Positions 15,848 through 23,727 of a stretch of DNA of 41,067 nt are shown here, piece after piece. The stretch spans positions 1-41,067 of the forward strand of contig JAUIAC010000019.1 of assembly GCA_030425545.1 (NCBI GenBank). The letters are read 5' to 3'. A model generated the notes under the pieces. The model had not been told where the DNA came from. It was given only the letters and a program-made list of their open reading frames with translations, and made no database searches. The translations under genes were made by a program, and so were the position numbers. Position 1 is the stretch's first letter, and each line of letters starts with the position of its first letter. This DNA is from a bacterium. Lineage in GTDB: Bacteria > Myxococcota_A > UBA9042.

Positions 15848-16516
15848 GTGACGACGGAGACCAAGGTGGAAGGGCTGACCGCGCTCAGAGAGTGGATTCC
15901 GGAGTTCGTGGTGGGGCTGGCTCAGTCCGGCCACGCTGTACCCGCTGCCGACGTGCGCGACGCCCTGGTGCTCACCGTGGCTGGGGCGGGCTTCATGCTC
16001 GGCGCCCAGGTCGTGTTGAGCCTGCTCCGCGGCACCTCGAACCTGCTCGCCGGGCGCAGCCTGAGCCGACGACGCGACGGCTTTCTCGGGGTGCTGCGAA
16101 AGGGGGCGATGCTCGCCGTGATCGCCGTGCCGGTCTGGAACCTCGCGCAGCTGGCCACGGACGGCGTCGCGCTGCCCGACGCAGAGGGCTTCACGATCCT
16201 GGCCGGGTTGGCGTGGGCTGGGCTGCACGCGATGGACCACCGGGCGGTCTGGCTGGACGTCGACGAGGGCGTCGTTCGGGCCCGACGAGGATTCGCGATC
16301 TTCCGCCGCCATCTGCTCACGCTGGAGCTGACTCACGTGTTCCGGGACCGCCGAGGCTCGCCCGTGGGTCAGCTCAAGGGGCTCAACGGGCGCACCCTGG
16401 GCATCGCGTCGGAGGCGGTCGAGGCCCTCGCGCCCTATCGCGGCGGGGAAGATGCCGCGCGGCGATACCTCGCCGAGGTGTTGCGGAAGCTCGGCGCCAA
16501 GCCTGCCCCGACCTGA
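15848..16516 (+). CDS. Unknown membrane protein with a possible PH-like C-terminal domain
   Basis: This 222-residue protein starts at a GTG (MTTETKVEGL) with a GAGGG about 10 nt upstream; the frame is open further upstream, but that part runs across the valS promoter region and has poor composition. Hydrophobic stretches at ~39-60 (VLTVAGAGFMLGAQVVLSLL), ~87-103 and ~115-128 look like membrane segments, separated by a basic loop (GRSLSRRRDG). The last ~90 residues (WLDVDEGVVRARRGF...LTLELTHVFRD...GIASEAVEALAPY) look like a small beta domain ending in a helix, somewhat like bacterial PH domains; this is a guess. It is divergent from valS and converges with the kinase gene with a 54-nt gap. I do not recognise the family. 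Confidence 0.75.
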   Translation: MTTETKVEGLTALREWIPEFVVGLAQSGHAVPAADVRDALVLTVAGAGFMLGAQVVLSLLRGTSNLLAGRSLSRRRDGFLGVLRKGAMLAVIAVPVWNLAQLATDGVALPDAEGFTILAGLAWAGLHAMDHRAVWLDVDEGVVRARRGFAIFRRHLLTLELTHVFRDRRGSPVGQLKGLNGRTLGIASEAVEALAPYRGGEDAARRYLAEVLRKLGAKPAPT

Positions 16517-16570
16517 GCCGGCGGCACAGGCCGCGCGGGCGCACATCGCTCGCTGTGAAGGGTCTGGTGA

Positions 16571-18286
16571 TCAGCCGAAGAGGATGAACGCCGCTGCGCC
16601 GGCGGCGGCGAGGCCGATCACGCCGATGCCGACCGCGATCCACAAGGTCGTGTTGGACTTGCGAGCTGGCGCGGCGACGGGGGCAGGCGGATCGTTCACC
16701 GCCAGGGTCTCGCGGCTCGAGCGACGCCGCGCGTGGGCATGGACGTCCTCGATGTGCATGTCGTGGCGGGTCGCGATCTCCTGGTCGGGGACCGTGGGCG
16801 GCCCGTCGTCGCCGGCGTGGCGAGCGCCCTGCTCTGCGCTGGTGTCGGAGCGCAAGCGGCTCTGCATGCGCGCTCGGTTGGCCGGCGGCGGCGGCACGGC
16901 CCCCGACGGCTTGCGACCGGCCACCGCAGAGGGTGCGGACACGCCGGCGGACGACGCTGGCACAGCGGCGGGAGACGCGGGCGGTGGCGCGATGTCGGGC
17001 GCCGCGGCGCGCTTGGCGGCCTCTCGACGCGCCACCTCCGCTCGGACCTGATCCGCCAGGCCGACGCCCAGCAAGGTGGCGGAGCCGAGGCCATCGGAGC
17101 CGGGCAGGTCGAGCGGCGGGGAATGGGAACCAGGGAGGTCGGCATGCGCCGCGGGCTGCCTCGGCGAGCTGGGCGCGCGTCTGGGCCCCGAGGAGGGCAG
17201 GTCGGGCGGCGCCGCGGCCGGCTCCGGCGCCCGCGACGGCTGGGGCGGCGGCTGGGGCGGCGGCTGGGACGGCGGCTGGGACGGCGGCGGCGCAGACGGA
17301 GCGCGCCCCCCTGCGTGCTGAGCCGCCAGATGGGCCGCGATCTGGTCGTCGGTGACCTTGTCCACCAGCTCAGTGGCCGGGATCTCGGGCCCGGCGCGGC
17401 GGGTCTGCTCGATCATCGACTCGAGCGCCCGCTCGACGTCCTCGGCGGAGGCCGGGCGGTCCTCGATCTTCTTCGCGAGACAGGCGTCCACCAGCTCGTC
17501 GAGCCCGTCGGGCAGCCACATCCCCAGGTTCTTGAGCCGCGGCGGGTCAGACCGCGCGTGCTGCAGCAGGATGTCGATCACCGAGTCGCCGTCGAAGGGC
17601 GGCTCGCCTGCGAGGCACTCGTAGAGGACCGCACCCAGCGCGTACACGTCGGTCAGCGGAGAGACGGTGCGTCCCTCGACCTGCTCCGGCGCCATGTAGT
17701 GGGGTGTGCCAAACACGGAGCCGGCCCGGGTCAGCGCCGCCGTCACCATGTTGGTGGGCAGCTTGGCGATGCTGAAGTCCAGCATCTTCACGAAGTCGCC
17801 ACCGCTGTCGGTGTCGATGAGAAAGAGGTTCTCGGGCTTGATGTCACGGTGGACGATGCCGGCGCGGTGGGCTGTGGCGAGCCCGCTGGCGACCTGCCGC
17901 GCGATCTCGAGCGATCGCGCCAGCGGGATGGGCCCCACCTCTTCCATCAGCTCGGAGAGCTCCCGACCGCGCAGGACCTCCATCACGATGTAGACCATGC
18001 CCTCTTCACTACCCACGTCGTGCATCGTGATGATGTGGGGGTGGTGAAGCTGCCCGGCGGCGCGGGCCTCGCGGACGAGGCGCTTGGCGGCGACTGGATC
18101 CTTGGCCACGTCGGTCCGAAGCACCTTGATCGCCACCTCGCGACCAAAGCTGCTGTCCTTCGCCAGGTAGACGACGGCCATGCCGCCCTTGCCGAGCCGC
18201 GACTGAATCTCATAGCGACCGGCCAAAACCTGCCCGATCAGCTTGTCCCGAGTGCCCTTCTTGGGCGACCCAGTGGTCTGCGACAT
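16571..18286 (-). CDS. Membrane-anchored Ser/Thr protein kinase with DFS in place of DFG
   Basis: This 571-residue Hanks-type kinase starts at MSQTTGSPKK, with GGAGG 5 nt upstream. The Gly-rich loop is LGKGGMAVVY (31-40), the ATP-binding Lys is in VAIKVL (K54), the catalytic loop is HRDIKPEN (146-153) and the activation segment ends in MAPEQ (~199). The magnesium-binding motif reads LDFSIAK, so the Asp is kept (~D170) but the usual Gly is Ser. A long Pro/Ala/Ser-rich linker follows (~330-540), including PPSQPPSQPPPQPP. One hydrophobic segment ends the chain (WIAVGIGVIGLAAAGAAAFILF), so the kinase domain should be cytoplasmic with a C-terminal anchor and almost no outer part. It lacks PASTA or other sensor domains. 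Such kinases are abundant in Myxococcota. Its substrates cannot be deduced from the neighbours. Confidence 0.93.
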   Translation of the reverse strand: MSQTTGSPKKGTRDKLIGQVLAGRYEIQSRLGKGGMAVVYLAKDSSFGREVAIKVLRTDVAKDPVAAKRLVREARAAGQLHHPHIITMHDVGSEEGMVYIVMEVLRGRELSELMEEVGPIPLARSLEIARQVASGLATAHRAGIVHRDIKPENLFLIDTDSGGDFVKMLDFSIAKLPTNMVTAALTRAGSVFGTPHYMAPEQVEGRTVSPLTDVYALGAVLYECLAGEPPFDGDSVIDILLQHARSDPPRLKNLGMWLPDGLDELVDACLAKKIEDRPASAEDVERALESMIEQTRRAGPEIPATELVDKVTDDQIAAHLAAQHAGGRAPSAPPPSQPPSQPPPQPPPQPSRAPEPAAAPPDLPSSGPRRAPSSPRQPAAHADLPGSHSPPLDLPGSDGLGSATLLGVGLADQVRAEVARREAAKRAAAPDIAPPPASPAAVPASSAGVSAPSAVAGRKPSGAVPPPPANRARMQSRLRSDTSAEQGARHAGDDGPPTVPDQEIATRHDMHIEDVHAHARRRSSRETLAVNDPPAPVAAPARKSNTTLWIAVGIGVIGLAAAGAAAFILFG

Positions 18287-18307
18287 CGACGCCTCCAGGG
18301 GGAGCCG

Positions 18308-18336
18308 AGCGTAGACCGCCGGTGCACGGGAAGCAA
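18308..18336 (-). promoter_or_regulatory. Candidate promoter of the Ser/Thr kinase gene
   Basis: On the minus strand TTGCTT (18331-18336) and TACGCT (18308-18313) are spaced by 17 nt. The predicted transcription start is about 15 nt before the ATG, just upstream of the GGAGG ribosome site. Confidence 0.5.
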
Positions 18337-18465
18337 TCGCACCCCGGGGTTCGGTCGCCGGCCAAGCGCCAGCCCGGCCGGGGAACCCGACCCACTGCGG
18401 GGTGGGCTCGCGCCCCGCTCCAATCGGCGCCCTATGGGCCGCCCCCGGCGCTCGGAGAGGGGTGG

Positions 18466-18493
18466 TTGACGTAGCCTTGGGCACGCGTAGACT
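18466..18493 (+). promoter_or_regulatory. Candidate rpoZ promoter
   Basis: TTGACG (18466-18471) and TAGACT (18488-18493) are spaced by 16 nt, giving a leader of about 20 nt that carries GAGGAG before the rpoZ ATG. The region around the -10 (GGGCACG then TA-ACTCCCG) is nearly repeated upstream of the DUF2225-like gene at 23675-23701. Confidence 0.62.
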
Positions 18494-18521
18494 CCCGCGT
18501 TCTTCAACGAGGAGTCCCTAC

Positions 18522-18743
18522 ATGGCACGCATTACGATCGAAGACTGCCTGGACAAGGTCCCGAACCGCTTCGCCCTGGTGATGCTCGCTGCCAAGCGCG
18601 CGCGTCAGCTGCGCGAGGGTGAGGGCGCGTCCATCGAGGCGCGCAAGAACAAGGAGTGCGTGACCGCGCTCCGCGAGGCGGCCCATGGCCACCTGCGCTT
18701 CACCGAGGCGGTCGGCCCGCTGATCGAGCGCCGAGAGCGCTGA
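18522..18743 (+). CDS. rpoZ: RNA polymerase omega subunit
   Basis: This 73-residue protein helps assemble RNA polymerase by latching the beta' subunit. The sequence has the family start [20 protein letters not shown], followed by [10 protein letters not shown] and the [10 protein letters not shown] region that corresponds to the conserved (N/D)K-x-x-VxALREI segment. It is of normal length for this small family. The ATG has GAGGAG about 8 nt upstream and a good promoter before it. It stands alone, divergent from the kinase gene and convergent with the lytic transglycosylase gene. The usual neighbours gmk and spoT are absent. Confidence 0.95.
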   Translation: MARITIEDCLDKVPNRFALVMLAAKRARQLREGEGASIEARKNKECVTALREAAHGHLRFTEAVGPLIERRER

Positions 18744-18801
18744 CGTCAGGACTCCGGCCGAGGCGAGCACGCCGACGCCAGGGGACGGCAGGGGTCCACG
18801 C

Positions 18802-19659
18802 TCACCTCGCGTGTCTGCACCCCGCCCGCTCCAGTCGAGACCGCGCCGCCAGCACGCGCTCGGCATACCAGACATTGAAGGGCAGCTTGTTGGCTCGGAC
18901 CGCGCGCGCGACCCGAGCAGCGCCGGCGTTGTACGCGCAGAGGGCGGCCACCAGGTTGCCGTCGAAGCGCCGCAGCAGCCGCGCCATCAACGCGGCGGCG
19001 GCCGGAAACGCGCACGAGGGCTCACGCGGGCGGGTGCAGCCGAACGCCCGCGAGGTGCGTGGCATCAGCTGCATGGGGCCTTGCGCTCCGGCGCTGCTCT
19101 CGGCGCGCACGACGAAGCCGCTCTCCACCCACGAGATGGCCAGCAGCGTCGACCATCGGAGCCCGTGGGCCCGCGCGGCTCGGGCCGCGGCGGGCCGCCA
19201 TGCCGCGCACTGCGCCGCTCGGGCGGGCGTCATGCGCAGGCGCATCGGCGTGCTGCGGCCCCGCGCCGCGACGGCGCCGGGAGCCTCCGCGCGCCCCTGA
19301 TCGACCGCGACGCCGCGCGTTGAGCGCCTCGTGGCCCGCTGCTTGGCGCTGCGCGTGGCCCTGCGCGTGGCCCCGGGCGAGGCGCTGTTCGTAGCCCTGC
19401 GCGCGGGCTCGCGCGTGGGTGCCGCCAGGGCATCAGCGTCCACGGCCACGGCACGCGACGCCCCGCCGGAAGCGGGGCGCGCGCCTGGGACGCCGCCGTC
19501 GCGGCGATGAGGCTGCGTCGTCCCGGTACACGCCACCTGAGCACAGACGACGGGAACGAGGCCGAGCAGCGTGACCACACGCACGCCCACCCTGCCCCGC
19601 CAACGCGCCGTCGGGGTCGCCCGCGGCTCCGTCCACTCTGCTCCGCCACGCCTCACCAT
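18802..19659 (-). CDS. Lytic transglycosylase (SLT family), probable lipoprotein
   Basis: This is 285 residues long from the ATG of MVRRGGAEW; a GTG one codon later is equally possible. A hydrophobic segment (VGVRVVTLLGLVPVVCAQVAC, about residues 24-44) ends in a possible lipidation Cys. A very basic, low-complexity linker rich in RAT, RRS and RA repeats runs to ~135. The catalytic domain (about 145-275) has the SLT signatures: the catalytic Glu in ISWVESGF (E179), AGAQGPMQLMP, FDGNLVAALCAYNAG and a WYAERVL tail. Such enzymes cleave the MurNAc-GlcNAc bond of peptidoglycan with anhydro-ring formation, in the periplasm. The domain is compact, as in MltE- or phage-type SLT proteins. It converges with rpoZ. 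Confidence 0.88.
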   Translation of the reverse strand: MVRRGGAEWTEPRATPTARWRGRVGVRVVTLLGLVPVVCAQVACTGTTQPHRRDGGVPGARPASGGASRAVAVDADALAAPTREPARRATNSASPGATRRATRSAKQRATRRSTRGVAVDQGRAEAPGAVAARGRSTPMRLRMTPARAAQCAAWRPAAARAARAHGLRWSTLLAISWVESGFVVRAESSAGAQGPMQLMPRTSRAFGCTRPREPSCAFPAAAALMARLLRRFDGNLVAALCAYNAGAARVARAVRANKLPFNVWYAERVLAARSRLERAGCRHAR

Positions 19660-19749
19660 GATCGCAGCATGACGGTCCAGCACGTCAGGTCCAGATTCTC
19701 CCCGGCGCCCGCCACGGGTCAGACCGCGTTCGAGCTGAGCCTGCCCACG

Positions 19750-19778
19750 TTGCGGCCAATGCCGACGCGAGCTAGGTT
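19750..19778 (+). promoter_or_regulatory. Candidate promoter of the HEAT-like protein gene
   Basis: TTGCGG (19750-19755) and TAGGTT (19773-19778) are spaced by 17 nt. The leader to the ATG at 19823 would be about 38 nt and carries GGAGG. Confidence 0.5.
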
Positions 19779-19822
19779 GCCGTCCCCCGAGGGCTGCGAC
19801 GCCCTCTTGTTGGAGGTGTGCC

Positions 19823-20551
19823 ATGGGCCTGTTCGACTTCTTCGGCGGCGGCGGCAATCCGCAGAAAAGCATCGAGAAGCACCGCAAGCGGCTGATGGAC
19901 AAGTACCGGCAGACGCAGGAGCGCTACGCCGCGATGGACGATCTGGCCGCCATGGCGACGCCGGAGGCGCTCACCGCGCTGCTCGGTCGCTTCACGTTCC
20001 GGGTCGACGGGCCCACCGTGGACGAGGAAGAGAAGACCTACTGTCACCAGCTCGTGACGCGGGCGGGCGACGCGGCGGTCGAGCCCCTACGCACGTTCAT
20101 TCGCACGCAGACGGCCGTGTATTTTCCCCTCCGCGCGCTGCGCGACATCGCCGGCGACGACGCCGCGGTGGACGCGCTGCTCGAGGCCATGGCCGACTGC
20201 GACCCCGGCTACCACGACGGTTTGGACCGGCTGCGTGAGATCGTCTCCAACCTGCGAGACTTCCAGCACGAGCGGGTCAAGGCGGCGCTGGTGGAGCTGC
20301 TCGACAGCCGCTCGGACGAGATCCGCTTCTACGCGCTCGACGGGCTCGCCGCGTATCCGGACGACGACGTGACGCCGCTCTTCGCGGCGCGGCTGCTCGA
20401 CGACGACGAGAGCCAGCGCGTCAAGGCGCTCGCCTATGAGCTCGCGGTGGAGCGGGAGCTCTCGTTCAAGAAGTGGGCGACCGAGCTGGCCCCGCGCCTC
20501 GGCCCGTCGTACCAGCTCAACAGCGAGTTCAAGATCGCCCGAAAAGGCTAG
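19823..20551 (+). CDS. HEAT-repeat-like protein
   Basis: This 242-residue cytoplasmic protein starts at MGLFDFFGGGGNPQKS, with TTGGAGGTG just upstream. It is built of helical pairs typical of HEAT-like repeats: RYAAMDDLAAMATPEALTAL, AAVEPLRTFI, YFPLRALRDIAGDDAAVDALLEAM, VKAALVELLDSRSDEIRFYALDGLAAY and VTPLFAARLLDDDESQRVKALAYEL. A Lys-rich N-terminal segment (KSIEKHRKRLMDKYRQ) precedes them. No catalytic motif or membrane segment is seen. HEAT-like proteins are usually scaffolds or binding partners. It lies between the transglycosylase gene (divergent) and greA, which has its own promoter, so it appears to be a single-gene unit. Confidence 0.85.
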   Translation: MGLFDFFGGGGNPQKSIEKHRKRLMDKYRQTQERYAAMDDLAAMATPEALTALLGRFTFRVDGPTVDEEEKTYCHQLVTRAGDAAVEPLRTFIRTQTAVYFPLRALRDIAGDDAAVDALLEAMADCDPGYHDGLDRLREIVSNLRDFQHERVKAALVELLDSRSDEIRFYALDGLAAYPDDDVTPLFAARLLDDDESQRVKALAYELAVERELSFKKWATELAPRLGPSYQLNSEFKIARKG

Positions 20552-20593
20552 CTGCATCAACAACATCCACCGTGGCTGACGGGCCTGTTCGGG

Positions 20594-20623
20594 TTGACCC
20601 GAGCGCGTCCGCGGCCCTATGAT
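20594..20623 (+). promoter_or_regulatory. Candidate greA promoter
   Basis: TTGACC (20594-20599) and TATGAT (20618-20623) are spaced by 18 nt. The leader to the ATG at 20721 would be about 90 nt and includes a GCGGC/GCCGC stem near 20635-20652 and GGAGAG before the start. This is among the best promoter matches in the window. Confidence 0.62.
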
Positions 20624-20720
20624 CGGTGGTTCCGGCGGCGCACGTGCCGCCTCCCCTACGACGCCGCGACTGCGGCGAGAGTGACCAGACCGGTGACCCC
20701 CGGGTCGCCTTGGAGAGACC

Positions 20721-21200
20721 ATGTCCAGTGTCCCGATGACCCCTGCAGGCTTGGCGAAGGCCCACGCGGCGCTCGAGCGTCTGAAGCACGTGGAGCGGCC
20801 GCAGAACGTCCGTGACATTGAGGAGGCGCGCGCGCACGGCGACCTGAAAGAGAACGCCGAGTACCACGCGGCCAAGGAGCGGCAGGGGCACATCGACGGT
20901 CGCATCAAGTTCAACGAGTCGCTGATCGCAAACGCGGAGATCATCGACCCGAAGACGCTGAGCGGCGACCGGGTGGTGTTCGGTGCGACCGTCACGCTCA
21001 TCGACCTGGACGAGGACGACGCGGAGCCGGTGACCTACCAGATCGTCGGCGCCTTCGAGAGCGACCTCGAGGCGGGGCTGATCAGCTACAAGTCGCCCAT
21101 CGGCAAGAGCTTGATCGGCAAGTGCGAGGGCGACGAGGTCACCGTGACCACGCCGGTCGGCCGCCGCATGTTCGAGATTGATCGGGTCGAGTTCAAGTAG
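20721..21200 (+). CDS. greA: Transcription elongation factor GreA
   Basis: This 159-residue factor rescues backtracked RNA polymerase by inserting its coiled coil into the secondary channel and stimulating RNA cleavage. It starts at MSSVPMTPAGLAKAHAAL, with GGAGAG 4 nt upstream. The coiled-coil tip reads EARAHGDLKENAEYHAAKE, with the acidic pair D41 and E44 in the same places as in the E. coli protein. The C-terminal FKBP-like domain follows (VVFGATVTLIDLDEDD, ISYKSPIGKSLIGKCEGDEV, FEIDRVEF). The protein is of normal family length. tsaE follows on the same strand after 113 nt. Confidence 0.95.
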   Translation: MSSVPMTPAGLAKAHAALERLKHVERPQNVRDIEEARAHGDLKENAEYHAAKERQGHIDGRIKFNESLIANAEIIDPKTLSGDRVVFGATVTLIDLDEDDAEPVTYQIVGAFESDLEAGLISYKSPIGKSLIGKCEGDEVTVTTPVGRRMFEIDRVEFK

Positions 21201-21313
21201 ACCGACCCACGACCGGAGCGCGGTGTGTACGTCTCCGACACGCCGCTGCGAACCTGTCAGAGACGCGCGCGTCGCCCCTGCATCGCGGCGGCGATGGCGC
21301 GGGCGAGCCGTCC

Positions 21314-21799
21314 ATGGGCCTGACCCCCGACCACGACCCAGACCCAGCGCAGGTCGCGCTGGACTCGCTGGCGGCCACGGCCGAGCTGGCGTCGGCCCTG
21401 GCCGCGGTCCTCCGCCCCGGCGACGTGCTCGCGCTGACCGGAGACCTGGGCGCCGGCAAGACCACGCTCGTTCAGGGCATCGCCCGGGCCTGGGGGCTGG
21501 CAGACGGCGAAGCGCGCAGCCCGACCTTCGCGCTGATGAACGTGCATGAGCTGCCCGACTTCGACCTGGTCCATGCCGACCTGTACCGCCTGACCGACGC
21601 CGACGAGGTGGCTGGCACGGGGCTCACTGAGCTGCTGGGGGCGCCCGACTGTGTGTGCGTCCTCGAGTGGCCAGACGCAGCGGCCCCGTGGCTCCCCGCG
21701 ACGACCCTCCGGTTGACGCTGAGCACCACGCCGGCCCGCACGGCCACCCCCGGCCCACGCCTGGCCGCGCGCCTCAAGGGTCAAACAGGGCTGCTCTGA
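21314..21799 (+). CDS. tsaE: tRNA threonylcarbamoyladenosine biosynthesis ATPase TsaE
   Basis: This 161-residue protein belongs to the complex (with TsaB and TsaD) that makes the t6A modification at A37 of ANN-decoding tRNAs. The Walker A motif is GDLGAGKTT (43-51), followed by VQGIARAWGL, the family motif SPTFALMN and the HADLYRL segment; a Walker B-like Glu is in CVCVLEW. The chosen ATG has only a weak ribosome site, so the start is less certain than the family call. It follows greA by 113 nt on the same strand. tsaB and tsaD are not in the window. It converges with the helical membrane protein pair. Confidence 0.92.
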   Translation: MGLTPDHDPDPAQVALDSLAATAELASALAAVLRPGDVLALTGDLGAGKTTLVQGIARAWGLADGEARSPTFALMNVHELPDFDLVHADLYRLTDADEVAGTGLTELLGAPDCVCVLEWPDAAAPWLPATTLRLTLSTTPARTATPGPRLAARLKGQTGLL

Positions 21800-21841
21800 G
21801 ACACTCGACCCACCAAGCGGTGCGTGACACAGCGCCGCGCG

Positions 21842-22591
21842 CTACTTCGCGCCCTTCTTCGCCTTGCCCGCCGCGCGGTCGTCGACCACCACGTCCGGGT
21901 TCTCCTGCTGGACAAAGCGCCAGAAGGTCCCCAGGAAGCGCTTGGTGAGCTTGTCCTTGCGGCCGAGCTTCTTGTCGTCCTTGGCGATGACGGACTTGAG
22001 TCGGTCGTTGAGCTTGGCGAGCGCGACGTGGCTCTCTTCGATCTGCTTGAAGAGCGGATCTTCGGAGAGCTCGCCCGCGTCGACCCGCTTGCCGAGCGCG
22101 GTGATCTGCTTCTCGATGGCGTTCACGACGGCCCGCTCCTGCTCGTCGTTGTTCTCCGTCGCGACGGCCTTGGCGATGTCGGCCTTGGCGCTGTCGATGA
22201 TGGCCTTGAACGCCTCCGTGTACTTGTCGACCGCGTAGCCAGACAGCTTGTCGGTGTACTGGGTCACCATGCTGCCGACCATGTTGCCGACGAGCTTGGG
22301 CACCTCCTGGGTGACGGTGTCACCGACGTACTTCGCCAGCCCCGGCGCTTGCTTGGTGAGCATCTCCTCGGCGCCGGTCCGCAGGCTCGGCAGGTTGTCG
22401 ATGACGACGCCCGCGGCGAACTGGGCGACGTTGCGGGGCTGCGTCACGTAGCTCCACTTGCTGTTGATCCAGGACATGTAGCCAAGGACCACGAGGACCG
22501 CGAGGGTCCCGAAGATCAGGCTGTTGCGGCGCTCCTTGTGCAGGCGCAGGACCTCGGCTTCGAGGTGAGAACGTAGAATCTGGTCGCTCAT
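21842..22591 (-). CDS. Single-pass membrane protein with long helical periplasmic domain (pair member 2)
   Basis: This 249-residue protein starts at MSDQILRSHLEAEVL, with GGGAGG 6 nt upstream. A short charged cytoplasmic segment precedes one membrane helix (~24-41, LIFGTLAVLVVLGYMSW). The rest is predicted helical: repeated heptad-like segments (NLPSLRTGAEEMLTK, YVGDTVTQEVPKLVGNMVGSMV, AVDKYTEAFKAIIDSAKADIAKAV) and a Lys-rich tail ending AAGKAKKGAK. No enzyme motif is seen. It lies 43 nt after a gene of similar size and layout, so the two likely form a complex. It is of unknown family; the helical part suggests a structural or spacer role at the envelope. Confidence 0.82.
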   Translation of the reverse strand: MSDQILRSHLEAEVLRLHKERRNSLIFGTLAVLVVLGYMSWINSKWSYVTQPRNVAQFAAGVVIDNLPSLRTGAEEMLTKQAPGLAKYVGDTVTQEVPKLVGNMVGSMVTQYTDKLSGYAVDKYTEAFKAIIDSAKADIAKAVATENNDEQERAVVNAIEKQITALGKRVDAGELSEDPLFKQIEESHVALAKLNDRLKSVIAKDDKKLGRKDKLTKRFLGTFWRFVQQENPDVVVDDRAAGKAKKGAK

Positions 22592-22634
22592 GGTGTGTTC
22601 CTCCCATGTGAGCTGTTCATGTCGTCGGCTGGGC

Positions 22635-23420
22635 TCACTTGCCTTCAGCCGGAGCCGTCAAGAGGTCGCTTTCGCCACCGCTCTTGAGCGCCTCGTCCAT
22701 GATCTCCAACCACAGCGCGAGCAGCTGCTCAGGCGTGATCTTCGGGTGGGCCTTGTGCCGTCCGGCCTTGGCGCCGGCGGCGAGCTGGGCCGTGTTCGCC
22801 GCGTTCTGCTTGGCGACAAAGCCGTTGAGCGTGCGCTTGATGTTGTCGAGCTCCTTGAGGTGGCGGGCGAAGGTCCCCGTGAGCGTCTTCTGCGCCCAGC
22901 GAGAGAAGCCCGACTGGAAGCTGGCCATCAGTCGCTGAACACGCTTGGGGTCCTTCTTCAGCTCTGGGAACGCGGCGTGGAGCACCTTCACCTGGCGCTC
23001 GTTGGCCTCGGTGAGCCGCCGGTTGAGCGCGCCCTCCATCTTCTTGGGCAGCTCGTCTCCCAGCTTCTTCATCTCGCCGTCGAGACGTGTGCCGAGCTGG
23101 TCCACAGCCCGGTCGAGCTGCTTCGCAAAGGCGGCGCTGACCTTGGGCGCGACCCGCTCGCCGACCTGCATGGCCGAGCGCTGGATCTTCGGCAGCACGT
23201 GAGCCGCCTCCTTGTCGAAGGCCGCGACCACCTCCTCCGGCTTGATCGCCTGATAGGTGCTGTACATGTTGAAGATGAAGCCTGCGATGATGACGAAACA
23301 CAGCAGCGGAACCGCGTAGCGTAGCGTCCGCAGGTTGCCCTGTAGTCCGAGATGCGCGTCCCGCAGCCCGTCGTCGCTGAGCGATGACAAGGACTCCGGG
23401 GCCTTGAGCCAACTGATCAT
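22635..23420 (-). CDS. Single-pass membrane protein with long helical periplasmic domain (pair member 1)
   Basis: This 261-residue protein starts at MISWLKAPESLSSLSDD, with AGGGGGAG upstream. One membrane helix lies at ~33-52 (LRYAVPLLCFVIIAGFIF), as in its partner. A helical domain follows (EEVVAAFDKEAAHVLPKIQRSAMQVGERVAPKVSAAF, KQLDRAVDQLGTRLDGEMKKLGDELPKKMEGAL), ending in a segment with PEQLLALWLEIMDEALKSGGES. The repeated VAPKV and LPKIQ spacing suggests amphipathic helices. It is the first gene of a two-gene operon, 43 nt before its partner. I do not recognise the family. Topology (N-terminus in, helical domain out) is inferred from the single hydrophobic stretch. Confidence 0.82.
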   Translation of the reverse strand: MISWLKAPESLSSLSDDGLRDAHLGLQGNLRTLRYAVPLLCFVIIAGFIFNMYSTYQAIKPEEVVAAFDKEAAHVLPKIQRSAMQVGERVAPKVSAAFAKQLDRAVDQLGTRLDGEMKKLGDELPKKMEGALNRRLTEANERQVKVLHAAFPELKKDPKRVQRLMASFQSGFSRWAQKTLTGTFARHLKELDNIKRTLNGFVAKQNAANTAQLAAGAKAGRHKAHPKITPEQLLALWLEIMDEALKSGGESDLLTAPAEGK

Positions 23421-23727
23421 GGTCTCCCCCTGGTTGAACGTCTGCGCTTCCGCCCCGCGCTCGTCCCCACGAGCACATGACCCAGCCGCAGGCGCGACCT
23501 GTCGCCGCGACCCAGACCTGCTTCAGCCATCTGGCGGAAGCGCACAACTTGTTCTTACGCGGAAAGGTACACCGCTGCCCGGGGATCACCAAACAGGCGA
23601 CCGGCGGACGACGTTGTTGGGGCGGGAGCTCCGCACCGACACCCGCGCGACGAATGCCACCACGCGTCCGAACGTTGACGCAGCGAGTGGGCACGTATAC
23701 TCCCGGCGTGTTCCTTGGAGACCGACG
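23421..23727. other. Divergent intergenic region
   Basis: This 307-nt gap lies between the helical membrane protein operon (minus) and the DUF2225-like gene (plus). No gene is convincing here. It holds the candidate promoter at 23675-23701 for the rightward gene. For the leftward operon only a weak TTGGTG-17-TACCTT arrangement (near 23564-23592, minus strand) is visible. Confidence 0.45.
23675..23701 (+). promoter_or_regulatory. Candidate promoter of the DUF2225-like gene
   Basis: TTGACG (23675-23680) and TATACT (23696-23701) are spaced by 15 nt, shorter than ideal. The flanks (GGGCACG before and CCCG after the -10) mirror the rpoZ promoter. The leader to the ATG at 23728 would be about 20 nt and carries GGAG. 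Confidence 0.45.
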
